Source of the DNA: Bradyrhizobium sp. 132
Lineage (GTDB): Bacteria; Pseudomonadota; Alphaproteobacteria; Rhizobiales; Xanthobacteraceae
Assembly (NCBI RefSeq): GCF_023074185.1
Contig: NZ_JADPKY010000114.1
Coordinates: 1-64,000, forward strand
Direction: 5' to 3'
DNA length: 64,000 nt
Shown here: in pieces, positions 34,136 through 44,621 of the stretch
How positions within the stretch are numbered: position 1 is the stretch's first letter
Layout: each line of letters begins with the position of its first letter
The notes under the pieces: generated by a model
Told to the model about the DNA's origin: nothing
Seen by the model: the letters and a program-made list of their open reading frames with translations, nothing else
Databases searched by the model: none
Made by a program: the position numbers and the translations under genes

Positions 34136-35398
34136 TCAGTATTTTTCCAGCGAACGCCCGACCACGTCGTCGACGTCCTTCGCCGGCGCGATGTCGTCCG
34201 AATAATAGCCGGCGGCCTTCTTCGCGGCGATCTCGACATAGGCGTCGGCCGGGATCAGCTCTGGTGGGATCGGCACGCGCTCGACGATGTCGATTCCCTG
34301 CGAGGTCAGCGCGTCGTGCTTCATGTCGCTCATCGACAAGAAGCGGTCGATGCGCTTCAGGCCGAGCCAGTGGATCGTGTCCGGCATCAATTGCTGGAAG
34401 CGCGCGTCCTGGACGCCGGCGACGCATTCGGTGCGCTCGAAATAAGCGGCAGCCGCATCGCCGTCCTCCTGGCGCTTGCGCGCATTGTAGACCAGGAATT
34501 TCGTGACCTCGCCGAGCGCGCGGCCTTCCTTGCGGTTGTAGATCACGAGCCCGAGCCCGCCCTCTTGCGCGCCGCGCGCGGATTCCTCGATGCCGTGGAT
34601 GAGATAGGGCCGGCAGGTGCAGATATCGGAGCCGAACACGTCGGAGCCGTTGCACTCGTCATGCACGCGGCAGGTGATCTTGGTGCGATGGTCCGGCAGC
34701 TTGGTGACGTCACCGAACATGTAGATCGTGGTGCCGCCGATCGGCGGCAGAAACACCTTCATGTCCGGCCGCGTCACCAATTCGGGGAACATGCCGGCGG
34801 TCTGCTCGAACAGCGTGCGCCGCAGCTCGGTCTCGTTGGTCGCAAAGCGTTCCGCAAGGCCGGGCAGATACCAGACCGGATCGATCGCGATCTTCACCAC
34901 CGACACGCTGCCATTGGCGTGCACGACATCGCCGTCGGCGCGCAGGCGCTTGGCGGCGAGCGCCTCGCGGATCTCTGGCAGGTCCAGCCGCGCGCGCGTT
35001 ACCGCGATGCTCGGTCGAATGTCGATGCCCTCGGCGATGTCCTTGCCGAAATTCTCGGCGACGAGATGCCCCCAAGGATCGAGCGCGACGATTTTTGCGG
35101 GATCGCTCCATTGCGGAAACGGCCCGATGGTCGCCGCGGGAAAGGTGTTGGTGAGATCGGGACGCCGGATAGGATCGAGCGCGCCGGCGGACACTGCGAG
35201 CGCCCGGTACATCGCATAGGAGCCGCCATGGCTGCCGATCACGTTGCGATCCCCTGCGCGCGACACCGTGCCGATGATCGGCCCGCGAGCGCGTGCGTCG
35301 GCGGCGCCCCAGTGGATCGGGAAGGCGGCCTTCCGGCCCGGCTCCGGATGAGAGGTCAGGCGGATGTGGTCGGTACGGTTCGCGCGGCTCATGACCAA
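34136..35398 (-). CDS. URC1-type GTP cyclohydrolase II homologue
   Basis: A 420-residue protein whose second half is a RibA-like domain. CRVHDECNGSDVFGSDICTC (about 245-264) carries the three zinc-cysteine positions, and VIYNRKEGRALGEVTKFLVY matches the GTP-binding RQEGRGIG loop with substitutions. The long N-terminal part (HWGAADARARGPIIGTVSR onward) is typical of URC1 proteins and absent from true riboflavin RibA. It is the first gene of the operon URC1-URC4-upp, so a role in ring opening of a uracil-derived compound is likely. Confidence 0.88.
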   Translation of the reverse strand: MVMSRANRTDHIRLTSHPEPGRKAAFPIHWGAADARARGPIIGTVSRAGDRNVIGSHGGSYAMYRALAVSAGALDPIRRPDLTNTFPAATIGPFPQWSDPAKIVALDPWGHLVAENFGKDIAEGIDIRPSIAVTRARLDLPEIREALAAKRLRADGDVVHANGSVSVVKIAIDPVWYLPGLAERFATNETELRRTLFEQTAGMFPELVTRPDMKVFLPPIGGTTIYMFGDVTKLPDHRTKITCRVHDECNGSDVFGSDICTCRPYLIHGIEESARGAQEGGLGLVIYNRKEGRALGEVTKFLVYNARKRQEDGDAAAAYFERTECVAGVQDARFQQLMPDTIHWLGLKRIDRFLSMSDMKHDALTSQGIDIVERVPIPPELIPADAYVEIAAKKAAGYYSDDIAPAKDVDDVVGRSLEKY

Positions 35399-35673
35399 AC
35401 TCCCAAAAAGCCAACGGCCCGCCGCTCGGACGGGCCTGGCTCGGTCGCGTTGCCGGTGCGGAACACCAGCGGCGCAAGATCAATCCGACATATTGTAGCT
35501 GTGAGCTGCGACAGACAAGTTAATCGTGCCCGCGCAGGCTCGCCCTTGCCGATGCTGTTCATCCAGGTATTCGCGCGCTATGACCGGCGCGCGACGCCGG
35601 CACGGGCCACGGGCTTTGAGCTATATCTATGTAATTGTTTGTATTTTTAAAGGGCGGGCGTCCCGTGGCGCGC

Positions 35674-36309
35674 CTAAGCCAGTTGCCGCTCGCCCCCGGG
35701 CGTCCGGATCACCGCGCGAAACGACGGCTCGGGCTCACGGCTGAAACGGATACGCGGATCGTCCAGAAAGCCCGTCAGCGACGACCGGATCGTGTCCGCC
35801 TCGGGGTGCCGTATCTCGAACGCCACCAGCGCGCAGCCGAGGTCGGGCATGCGCGAGGCCGGATGCGGGCCGGCCGGCCACTCGATCACGGTCGGAAACG
35901 CGCCATCGAACGGCATCGAGCCGTCGGGCGGGACGGAGATCAGCCATTCGAGATTGCCGCGCGTCACAGGGATCGCCGGCCGGGCGGCTTGCGGGATCTT
36001 CGCAAGCGCTGATGCGATATCGGATGTGCTCACGACCCAGGTCATCAGCCGCGGCGAGGATGCGAGCGCTGCATGCGTTCGCGGATCGTCCATCGCGAAC
36101 CAGCGCGGCCGGGTCGGCGCCGGGGCCGACGGGTTCGGCGCGATGACTTCGAGGAACGCCGTCTCGCTCAGCCGCAGCAGATGATTATGCGTCCCCATCA
36201 GCGGATGCGCACCGCCGACCGGCGGCGCTATGCCGAGCGCCTGCTCGACATAGGCAACGCCCTCGGCAAGGTCGTTGGCGGCGACGGTGATGTGGTCAAG
36301 ACGAAGCAT
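35674..36309 (-). CDS. VOC/glyoxalase-like domain protein
   Basis: A 211-residue protein beginning MLRLDHITVAANDLAEGVAY, the standard opening of a vicinal-oxygen-chelate domain, with HNHLLRLSETAFLEVIAPNP near residue 40. It fits the Glyoxalase_3 subgroup. The start at 36309 begins directly at the domain; the open frame continues upstream without homology, and an ATG at 36318 is an alternative. It is divergent from the threonine synthase-like gene. Substrate unknown. Confidence 0.82.
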   Translation of the reverse strand: MLRLDHITVAANDLAEGVAYVEQALGIAPPVGGAHPLMGTHNHLLRLSETAFLEVIAPNPSAPAPTRPRWFAMDDPRTHAALASSPRLMTWVVSTSDIASALAKIPQAARPAIPVTRGNLEWLISVPPDGSMPFDGAFPTVIEWPAGPHPASRMPDLGCALVAFEIRHPEADTIRSSLTGFLDDPRIRFSREPEPSFRAVIRTPGGERQLA

Positions 36310-36419
36310 GGTCAACATCTTGCATAAATTGGCCGCGTCCACACCATCCAAACAGGTCACTGGATAGAATCCGCATATTCGGACATATCGACGGATCGGC
36401 TCTGTCTCCGGAGAACGCC

Positions 36420-37547
<1,128 letters not shown>

Positions 37548-37636
37548 GGCTGGCGCGACCGCCTTTGCGGTGCGTTGAACCTTTGGCATCCTTGGTTAGC
37601 CTCATGAAAACTGACGTCGAGCGAAGGGAGAGTTCC

Positions 37637-38443
37637 ATGACCGCGCAAGACCCGTTTGCTGGTTTCAAGGCAGTCCAGAAGGAGGCCTGGTCGCTATTCA
37701 CGCCAATGGAAGTGTTCACGACGCCCGCGGCGGCCAAGCTCGTGAGTTTCGCCGGGGTCGCTACCGGCCAAAGGCTGCTGGATGTCGGATGCGGCACCGG
37801 CGTTGCCGCGATCACGGCGGCGCGCCGCGGTGCAAAGGTCAGGGGCCTCGACCTGTCTCCGGTCCTGATCGAGCGCGCCCGCGAGCACGCGCAGCTGGCG
37901 AACCTCGATCTCGACTTCGCCGAAGGCGACGCCGAAAGCCTGCCCTATGGCGACAACGAGTTCGACGTGGTGCTCAGCCAGTTCGGCCACATGTTCGCGC
38001 CGCGCCCCGAGGTCACCATCGGCGAGATGCTGCGCGTGCTGAAGCCCGGCGGCACCATCGCCTTCTCCACCTGGCCGCCGCATCTCTATGTCGGACGGAT
38101 GTTCGCGCTGATCGGCCGCCATCTGCCGCCGCCCGAGGGCGTGGCCTCACCGGTGTCGTGGGGTGATCCGAAGATCGTCGCCGAACGTCTCGCGGGGAAG
38201 GTGAAGGATATTTCGTTCGAGATGGACATCATGAATCCGTCCGCACTCAGCCCGCAGCATTTCCGCCGCACCATGGAAACGACGATCGGGCCTTTGATCA
38301 AGCTCGTGGCCCAGTACAAGGACGAGCCGGACAAGCTGCGAAGTTTGCGCAGCGAGTTCGAGGCGCTGATCTCCGAATATTTCGACGGAAGCAACAACGT
38401 GATGCGCCAGCAATTCCTGATGACGAAGGCGAGGAAAGTGTGA
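37637..38443 (+). CDS. Class I SAM-dependent methyltransferase
   Basis: A 268-residue protein. Motif I is GQRLLDVGCGTGVAAITAAR near residue 45, the acidic loop is GLDLSPVLIERAREHA, and motif IV-like EFDVVLSQFGHMFAPRPE lies near 115. The pattern is that of the UbiE/Methyltransf_11 group. The start at 37637 follows GGGAGAG by five bases. The substrate is unknown. Confidence 0.9.
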   Translation: MTAQDPFAGFKAVQKEAWSLFTPMEVFTTPAAAKLVSFAGVATGQRLLDVGCGTGVAAITAARRGAKVRGLDLSPVLIERAREHAQLANLDLDFAEGDAESLPYGDNEFDVVLSQFGHMFAPRPEVTIGEMLRVLKPGGTIAFSTWPPHLYVGRMFALIGRHLPPPEGVASPVSWGDPKIVAERLAGKVKDISFEMDIMNPSALSPQHFRRTMETTIGPLIKLVAQYKDEPDKLRSLRSEFEALISEYFDGSNNVMRQQFLMTKARKV

Positions 38444-38477
38444 CTGCTTTCTCTTCTCCCTTTGTGGGAAAGGCGCC

Positions 38478-39293
38478 TCACTCTTTCAGATCATTCACGC
38501 GCGTCACCCAAATGCGCACATCGGTGAGCACGTCGGGCAGCACCGCCTTGACCTCCTGTATGGTCATGCCGGCCTTGATGCGGGGATCGTAGAGCAGGTT
38601 GAGGATGTACTGGTCGTAGACGTCGAAATACCCCATCGAGACGTTGTCGTTGAACATGGTCCAGGGCACGCTCGCGGTGTCGTTGATCGGGCCGAGCGAT
38701 TGCAGCAGCTCCTCATAGGCGCAGTCGAGGAAGGTGAAATCGCCGTTGTCGACGGTGAGGATGACGTCGGAATGCTCGATCTCGTAATTGTCGTTCTTGC
38801 GAAAGCCGGACAGGCATTGCGGATCGAGCGAGGTGCGGATCTCGCGGGCCTTCGCCGCGCCGTAGAAGCTCGAGATGGTGCGAAACAGATCGCTGTCGCG
38901 CACGAGCTTCACCCGCACATTCGCCGCCTCGCTGGTGTCGATCATGGCGATGTCGAGATGCTGCACGCGCTTGCCGATGTCGGCCACGACTTTTGCGAGC
39001 TGCGCCTTGCGGTCGGCGCGGTTGCTCTCGGCGAACACGCGCACCGGCCCGTCGAACTTGCGGATGCGGTCGACACGGCCGGCAAGGTGGTATTCGGCGC
39101 CGAACGCCGTCTTCAGAAAGCCATCGACGATCTCGCCGTCGGTAAAGCTCTTCTTCTCGGCGCGCTGGCGCGAGGCGATCGCGGGCAATTCGCCCGCGAC
39201 GGCGATGGTAGCGGTGTCAGGGACGAACGCGACGGTGGCGAGCGCCAGCAGGGCGATGCGAAAGCCGGACGAAGACGGGGCCAATGCGCTCAT
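38478..39293 (-). CDS. Exported DUF2927 protein
   Basis: A 271-residue secreted protein. The hydrophobic N-terminal segment (FRIALLALATVAFVPDTATI) is followed by a DUF2927-type domain: VDGFLKTAFGAEYH, VRVFAESN, and the C-terminal half with CLSGFRKNDNYEIEHSDV and LLYDPRIKAGMTIQEVKAVL. The start at 39293 is preferred over 39329 because the first 12 residues of the longer frame are basic and unlike a signal. Function unknown; it lies next to an L,D-transpeptidase gene. Confidence 0.78.
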   Translation of the reverse strand: MSALAPSSSGFRIALLALATVAFVPDTATIAVAGELPAIASRQRAEKKSFTDGEIVDGFLKTAFGAEYHLAGRVDRIRKFDGPVRVFAESNRADRKAQLAKVVADIGKRVQHLDIAMIDTSEAANVRVKLVRDSDLFRTISSFYGAAKAREIRTSLDPQCLSGFRKNDNYEIEHSDVILTVDNGDFTFLDCAYEELLQSLGPINDTASVPWTMFNDNVSMGYFDVYDQYILNLLYDPRIKAGMTIQEVKAVLPDVLTDVRIWVTRVNDLKE

Positions 39294-39376
39294 TGCCGGG
39301 CGACGCTGCCGTATTCGCAAGCGACGCACAAGACCGCATATTCACGCGCTCGCGGTTTCGCGCGATTCGTCGCCCG

Positions 39377-39955
39377 CTAGTTGTTGAGCACGACCACGGT
39401 GGTGCCGACCCCGACGCGGCCGTAGAGGTCGCTGACGTCGTCATTGGTCATGCGGAAGCAGCCTGAGGACACCGCCTGGCCGATCGTCTCCGGCTCGTTG
39501 GAGCCGTGGATGCGGTAGAGCGTCGAGCCCAGATACATCGCGCGTGCCCCGAGAGGATTCTCTATGCCGCCTCTCATGTGACGCGGCAGGTCCGGCCGGC
39601 GGGCCAGCATCTGCGACGGCGGCGTCCAATCCGGCCATTCCTTCTTGGCGGTGATCCTGTGCACTCCGCCCCAGCGGAAGCCGTCGCGGCCGACGCCGAT
39701 GCCGTAGCGCAGTGCTTGGCCGTTCTGGAGCACCAGGTAGAGCCGGCGCTCGCTGGTGTTCACGACGATCGTGCCGGGGGCGTATTTGCCGTTATACACG
39801 ACGGTGGTCCGGGGGACCGGGCTCGAGCCGCCGCGGAAGAAGTTCGGGCCGCCGCCCATGATGTCGCGCGTGTCGAACTCTTCGGCGAAGGCGCCGCCGG
39901 CGGTGGCCGACAGCAGTGCGATGGCGACGATCGGTGCGGCAAAAAACCGGATCAT
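39377..39955 (-). CDS. L,D-transpeptidase (YkuD domain)
   Basis: A 192-residue secreted enzyme. A signal peptide (residues 1-22) is followed by a YkuD domain with IVVNTSERRLYLVL near 60, YRIHGSNEPETIGQAVSSGC and FRMTNDDVSDLY, giving the catalytic HG...SxGC triad. It cross-links peptidoglycan peptides 3-3 or attaches outer-membrane proteins. GGGGGA lies five bases before the start at 39955. Many rhizobia carry several paralogues. Confidence 0.93.
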   Translation of the reverse strand: MIRFFAAPIVAIALLSATAGGAFAEEFDTRDIMGGGPNFFRGGSSPVPRTTVVYNGKYAPGTIVVNTSERRLYLVLQNGQALRYGIGVGRDGFRWGGVHRITAKKEWPDWTPPSQMLARRPDLPRHMRGGIENPLGARAMYLGSTLYRIHGSNEPETIGQAVSSGCFRMTNDDVSDLYGRVGVGTTVVVLNN

Positions 39956-40221
39956 TGTTTCCCCCAGCAAAAATCGATTCAACTGAAGTCACAGGCCATA
40001 TTTGCGGGCTTTCCGCAAGCCACGGCCCCGTGAGGCAGGCCATCCTTAATGAAGGAAGTTACCAAATCGGCAACCACGCCAATTTGGCGAAAAGCATTAG
40101 CCAAACCGGCGCATCGCCGCGCGGGGCAGGGCGGCGATGCCGGCTATTGCTTTGACGAGACGAGCGAACAATGATTGATCGGACGGATTGTTGGAAAATT
40201 GCCGGTTACGGGAGCTGACGG

Positions 40222-41769
40222 ATGAACGGTGCGGAAAGTCTGGTGCGGACGATGGTCAAGGGCGGGGTTGACGTCTGCTTCTCCAACCCCGGCACCTCCG
40301 AGATGCATTTTGTCGCAGCGCTCGACCGCGTGCCGGGGATGCGTTGCGTGCTCGGCCTGTTCGAGGGCGTGGTGACCGGCGCTGCCGACGGCTATTTCCG
40401 CATGAAGGGCACGCCGGCCTCGACGCTGCTGCATCTCGGTCCCGGTCTCGCCAACGGCCTTGCCAATCTGCACAACGCCAAGAAGGCGAATTCCGGCATC
40501 GTCAACATCGTCGGCCAGCACGCCGTCTACCACATCGCCTACAACGCGCCGCTGACCTCCGACATCGAGGGTTTGGCCCGGCCGATGTCGTCCTGGGTGC
40601 GGACCTCGCCGAACTCCAAATCGGTCGCCGCCGATGGTGCCGCGGCGATCGCTGCCGCCAGAAGCGCGCCGCCGCAGATCGCGACCCTGATCCTGCCCGC
40701 GGACACCGCCTGGAACGAAGCCGACGGCATCGCCGAGGTTCCGGCCGAGCAGCAGCGCGCGAGCTATTCGCCGCAGGCGGTCGAGCAAGCCGCAAAGATC
40801 CTGCACGGCGACGGCGAGGGCACGCTGCTGCTGATGACCGGCAGTGCGCTGAGCGAGCAGGGGCTGGCGCTGGCCGAGCGCATCGCCGCCAAGACCGGCT
40901 GCACCGTGATGGGCCCGACCTTCCGTCCCAGGATGGCGCGCGGCCGCGGCCGCTTTTCGATTGATCGCATCCATTACGTGATCGACAACGCGCTGCAGAT
41001 GCTGGCGAAGTTCCGTCACATCGTGCTGGTCGAGTCCGACGATCCCGTGGCGTTCTTCGCCTATCCGAACAAGCCGAGCATACTTAAGCCCGAGGGCTGC
41101 GACGTGCATCGCATGACCTCCTGGGGCGAGAATTCGGTCGCAGCGCTGGAAGCACTTGCGGGCGCGGTGAAGGCCAGTGCGAAGGACGTCAAGCCGCAGG
41201 CCGCGCAGGAGCTGCTCAAGCCGACCGGCGCGCTCACCCACGCCTCGATCGCCCAGTCGATCGCCTACGCGATCCCCGAGAATGCGATCCTGATCGACGA
41301 ATCGCTGACCACCGGCCGCGCCTTCTTCCCGCCGACGGCGGCCGCCGCTCCGCACGACTGGCTCCAGAACATGGGCGGCTCGATCGGTTTCTCGACGCCG
41401 CTCTCGATTGGTGCCGCGATCGCCTGCCCGGACCGCAAGGTGATCTGCATGGTCGGCGACGGCAGCGCGATGTACACGATCCAGTCGCTGTGGACGCAGG
41501 CCCGCGAGAATCTCAACATCGTCACCATCGTATTCGCCAATCGCATCTACCAGATCCTGCGCGGCGAGTTCGACAATGTCGGCGCCGGCGAGCCCGGCCA
41601 GCGCGCCAACGACATGCTCCGCCTCGACCGGCCGACGCTGGATTTCGTGGCGCTGGCCAAGGGCATGGGCGTCCCCGGCCGCGCCGTCACCAACGCGGAC
41701 GAGTTCAACAAGGCGCTGGCCGAAGCCGTCGCCGAGCCCGGACCGCGGCTGATCGAAGTCCAGATGTAG
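40222..41769 (+). CDS. ThDP-dependent enzyme, acetolactate synthase-like orphan
   Basis: A 515-residue ThDP enzyme with CFSNPGTSEMHFVAALD, the activating Glu in LGLFEGVVTGAADGYFRM, and the cofactor motif MVGDGSAMYTIQSLWTQARE ending IVFAN. It lacks the central FAD-binding hallmarks and has no small subunit beside it, so it is not a housekeeping acetolactate synthase. It is a decarboxylase or carboligase of unknown substrate. It differs clearly from the benzoylformate decarboxylase-like gene at 20817 (no LHSAAG histidine; here LLHLGPGLANGLANLHNAKK). Confidence 0.82.
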   Translation: MNGAESLVRTMVKGGVDVCFSNPGTSEMHFVAALDRVPGMRCVLGLFEGVVTGAADGYFRMKGTPASTLLHLGPGLANGLANLHNAKKANSGIVNIVGQHAVYHIAYNAPLTSDIEGLARPMSSWVRTSPNSKSVAADGAAAIAAARSAPPQIATLILPADTAWNEADGIAEVPAEQQRASYSPQAVEQAAKILHGDGEGTLLLMTGSALSEQGLALAERIAAKTGCTVMGPTFRPRMARGRGRFSIDRIHYVIDNALQMLAKFRHIVLVESDDPVAFFAYPNKPSILKPEGCDVHRMTSWGENSVAALEALAGAVKASAKDVKPQAAQELLKPTGALTHASIAQSIAYAIPENAILIDESLTTGRAFFPPTAAAAPHDWLQNMGGSIGFSTPLSIGAAIACPDRKVICMVGDGSAMYTIQSLWTQARENLNIVTIVFANRIYQILRGEFDNVGAGEPGQRANDMLRLDRPTLDFVALAKGMGVPGRAVTNADEFNKALAEAVAEPGPRLIEVQM

Positions 41770-41798
41770 GATCTGGTCGATCGCGCCGCGAATTCCGG

Positions 41799-41906
41799 CC
41801 TCATCCTGAGGAGCCCGCGCTGCGCGGGCGTCTCGAAGGATGGTGACAGGCGGGATACGGGCCTTCATGGTTCGAGACGCGCGTTCCGCGCTCCTCACCA
41901 TGAGGG
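41799..41906. repeat. Palindromic intergenic repeat, family D (third copy)
   Basis: CCTCATCCTGAGGAGCCCGC at the left and CGCGCTCCTCACCATGAGG at the right form long inverted arms; inner GTCTCGAAGGATG and GGTTCGAGACG also pair. It fills most of the gap between the ThDP enzyme gene and the next gene. Confidence 0.78.
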
Positions 41907-41952
41907 TCTGGTGACGGCGCATCGGAATGCGCGTGATGGGCCGGGGAGCACG

Positions 41953-42471
41953 ATGCAGACCGAGCTGAACAAGGTGATCGCGGCGCTCCGGGACTTTTAC
42001 GCGCACGAAGGATTCCTGTTCGAGAAGGATATCGGCGAGCGTGCGATCACGCACCGCTTCGCCGTGCATCTGGAGAAGCAATTCTCCGGCTGGTCGGTCG
42101 ACTGCAACTACGACCGGCTCGGCGAGCGCACGCTGCACCTGCCGCACGGCACCATCATCTCGACCGACGATCATTTGGGCAAGTCGATCTATCCTGACGT
42201 CGTCGTGCATCAGCGCGTGATTCCGAACAATTTGCTCGCCGTGGAGATCCGCAAGGCGAGCAATCACACCTCGCTCGAGCACGACCAGCACAAGCTGATG
42301 GCGCTGACGGATGTGCATGTCTGGTTCGCCTACTGGATCGGCGTGTTGCTGGTGCTGGACAGGCACCATGTGACGATCTCGGAGGTCTATGTCAGCGGCG
42401 TCGTCGATCAACCGCTGTCGCGCTGGTTCGCGACGCGGCTCGAGGAGAGCGGCCTCGGGACGGCTCATTGA
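41953..42471 (+). CDS. Hypothetical protein with PD-(D/E)XK-like motif
   Basis: A 172-residue soluble protein with no signal peptide. The core SIYPDVVVHQR followed by NNLLAVEIRKASNHTSLEHD resembles a restriction-endonuclease-like PD-(D/E)XK site, with Asp then Glu on adjacent strands and Arg-Lys where E-x-K is usual. The spacing of 13 residues between PD and the E strand is compatible. The start at 41953 follows GGGGAG by five bases. It is not next to a methylase or helicase. The nuclease call is tentative. Confidence 0.55.
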   Translation: MQTELNKVIAALRDFYAHEGFLFEKDIGERAITHRFAVHLEKQFSGWSVDCNYDRLGERTLHLPHGTIISTDDHLGKSIYPDVVVHQRVIPNNLLAVEIRKASNHTSLEHDQHKLMALTDVHVWFAYWIGVLLVLDRHHVTISEVYVSGVVDQPLSRWFATRLEESGLGTAH

Positions 42472-42535
42472 GCAGACCTCGGAAACAGGCCGCCCGGGAA
42501 CGCGGACGGCCTTATGTCTTCGACGGATCGCAAGC

Positions 42536-44071
42536 TCAATGCAGCGGATCGCCCTGGCCGAGCGCGTAGGCGACGATATCCTTCAGCGCGAAGCTGGAGC
42601 CGGTCACCGGCGTCCATTGCGGGTCGAGCGACAGCATAGAGGAGTTTGCACCGAACATCATACCGAGGAAGACCTCGGCGACGATGCGACCGCCGACGGG
42701 GCCGAGCTGCGGCGTGTTGATGGGGCCGGGCGCGCCGGTGACGGGGATCGTGACGGCGGTCTGGAACTGCCGTGCCTCGGCCAGGATGTAGGCCCAGAGC
42801 GGACAATTGCCGGCAAACACGCCGTTCGCGATGGTCGCGATCTTGACTTGCGGATCGCCCGTGCCGGGCTCGTCAACGGCCTTGCCGATGATGATCTCGT
42901 CGTCTGTCAGCGGGATCAGATTCATCGCCTTGGCGACGTCCTGGCCGGATGGCAATCCGAGCCGCCAGCTACGCTCGAGATTGCGCAGCGCGAGGGACGC
43001 CGGATTGGACGCGACTTCCGGCGGCAGCTTGCGCAGCGGGTCCACCAGCGAGGCATCGATGCGATAGGCGAACTGAAGCCGCCGCTTGTTGTCGGCATTG
43101 GTGTCGTCGTCCTCGACGCCATAGGCGCGCGTGTCGAGATCGATGAAGCGGCCCCAGTCCATGGCGCGTCCCGGGCCCATGGCACGGAAACCGGTCAGCG
43201 CGTTGTGGTCGGGATTGTTGGGGTCGGGGAAGATCTGCAACAGCATGTTGGCCGCATCGTTCATCCGGTAGCCGGGGCGGATCATGGAGTGCCCGAGCCG
43301 GTAGGCCGCGACCGAGAACTCGACCGGCATGAACGGATAAGTCTTCCAGTGGTAATGGGCGAGCTTGCCGCGGTCGTAGCTGCCCGCGGTCTTCAATTCG
43401 TCCAGCACGCTGGCATGGACGATGCGCGGCAGGAAGTCGTTCAGTACGACGTACTGATAGTGGAAGCGGACACGCTGCTGCACGTCCTCGAACGACAGGC
43501 CGTCATTGTCGTCGACCATGCGGTTGTGAAAGCGCAGCATCAAGGCCTGGAACTGCGAGACGATGCTGTTCTCGTCGTTGCGGGGATCGCCGATCAGCGC
43601 GCGGCCCTTGAAGCGCGGCAGGTCGCTGGCATCGGGCACGCCCGCGCCGGTCACCTTCTCGCCGAGGCGGAATTTGATGCCGTCATACATGTAGGGCTGG
43701 TCGTTCGGACCGCGGCCGTAGAGATTATCCAGATCGAGCGACGGCGTGCGGAAGTCGACGAGCCCGTCGGGATCCTGCTGTTTGGTCAGCGAGCTTACCG
43801 GGTCGAAGGTGATGTCGTGGTCGATGAACTGGCCGAAATAAGTGTAGAGCGCGGGAATGCCGCTCTCTTCGGCGTCCGAGCCGTCCTTCGGTCCATCGAA
43901 GCCCGCGACCATCTTGTCGGCCAGCGCCGACAGGTTCGCGACATTGTCGGAATCGTTCGGGCCGAATGTCGCCGGTTTGATCTTGCGGAACATGCGGCCG
44001 AAGCGGCCTTGCGAAAGCGGCGAACGCGTTGCGTTCAGACCGCGCGGGACAATTGCGTGGCGGCTGCTCAT
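42536..44071 (-). CDS. Animal-type haem peroxidase family protein
   Basis: A 511-residue protein of the peroxidase-cyclooxygenase superfamily. The distal-His region is TYFGQFIDHDITFDPVSSL near residue 75, QALMLRFHNRMVDD lies near 165, and the proximal-His helix is VAAYRLGHSMIRPGYRMND near 235. The catalytic Arg region is not clear to me. There is no signal peptide, unlike secreted bacterial relatives. It may halogenate or oxidise small molecules with peroxide. It is a single gene; the nearest minus-strand neighbour is a DUF3551 gene. Confidence 0.88.
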   Translation of the reverse strand: MSSRHAIVPRGLNATRSPLSQGRFGRMFRKIKPATFGPNDSDNVANLSALADKMVAGFDGPKDGSDAEESGIPALYTYFGQFIDHDITFDPVSSLTKQQDPDGLVDFRTPSLDLDNLYGRGPNDQPYMYDGIKFRLGEKVTGAGVPDASDLPRFKGRALIGDPRNDENSIVSQFQALMLRFHNRMVDDNDGLSFEDVQQRVRFHYQYVVLNDFLPRIVHASVLDELKTAGSYDRGKLAHYHWKTYPFMPVEFSVAAYRLGHSMIRPGYRMNDAANMLLQIFPDPNNPDHNALTGFRAMGPGRAMDWGRFIDLDTRAYGVEDDDTNADNKRRLQFAYRIDASLVDPLRKLPPEVASNPASLALRNLERSWRLGLPSGQDVAKAMNLIPLTDDEIIIGKAVDEPGTGDPQVKIATIANGVFAGNCPLWAYILAEARQFQTAVTIPVTGAPGPINTPQLGPVGGRIVAEVFLGMMFGANSSMLSLDPQWTPVTGSSFALKDIVAYALGQGDPLH

Positions 44072-44340
44072 TGAAACACCTCCCTGAAAATCGAATGAAA
44101 CGGGCTAGTTTCTTGCGCTGGAGTTTGCAGCCTAAGCGCGATCACGCGTGCCACGAGCGAGATGGATCACAATTGCCGGGCATCGGAATCTTCGCAGGAG
44201 CCGCCTTGCCCGCAAGCCACGGCCGCGCATCGTGAATTTCTCCGTCGCGGCGACGGATAACATTCTCGTCATCGACGGACGCAGGCGGCTTCGCACAGTT
44301 TCAATTCGCCGGGGCGTTGGCGAAGCGGATCGGCTTCACG

Positions 44341-44380
44341 TAAAAATTGTAGCGGCGCGCGCGTGGTGCGCGCACGCCGC
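44341..44380 (-). terminator. Terminator after the DUF3551 gene
   Basis: On the minus strand a GC-rich hairpin (GCGGCGTGCGCGC, short loop, GCGCGCGCCGC) is followed by TACAATTTTTA. It starts eight bases beyond the stop at 44388. It lies within a 316-base gap (44072-44387) in which I see nothing else. Confidence 0.65.
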
Positions 44381-44387
44381 GAACCTG

Positions 44388-44621
44388 TCAGTAGTCGCGC
44401 TGCTGCGAGAACGCGTAGCGCGGATTGACGCCGCAATAAGCGGACGTCCCGGAGGCGGTGGCCTGGCACTGCTGATAGCTCGTGAACTGGCAGTTGCCGG
44501 GATAGCCCCACATGCGCCCCTGCAGGCAATATCGATCGTTTGCAGGATGTGCCTGGGCGGCCGGGGATGCCACGGCGATCAGGGCCGCGAGCGATGCGAG
44601 AGTGAGGATGGTGCGACGCAT
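44388..44621 (-). CDS. DUF3551 small secreted protein
   Basis: A 77-residue protein. It has a signal peptide (MRRTILTLASLAALIAVASP, cleavage near AQA) and a mature part with four cysteines (RYCLQGRMWGYPGNCQFTSY, then QQCQATASGTSAYCGVNPRY). The cysteine pattern and the GxxxxYPGNC core are those of DUF3551, abundant in Bradyrhizobium. Function unknown. A terminator hairpin follows. Confidence 0.85.
   Translation of the reverse strand: MRRTILTLASLAALIAVASPAAQAHPANDRYCLQGRMWGYPGNCQFTSYQQCQATASGTSAYCGVNPRYAFSQQRDY

Noticed and set aside
40222..41769. Housekeeping acetolactate synthase large subunit
   Set aside because: No small subunit gene follows and the sequence does not fit IlvB well; called an orphan ThDP enzyme instead.
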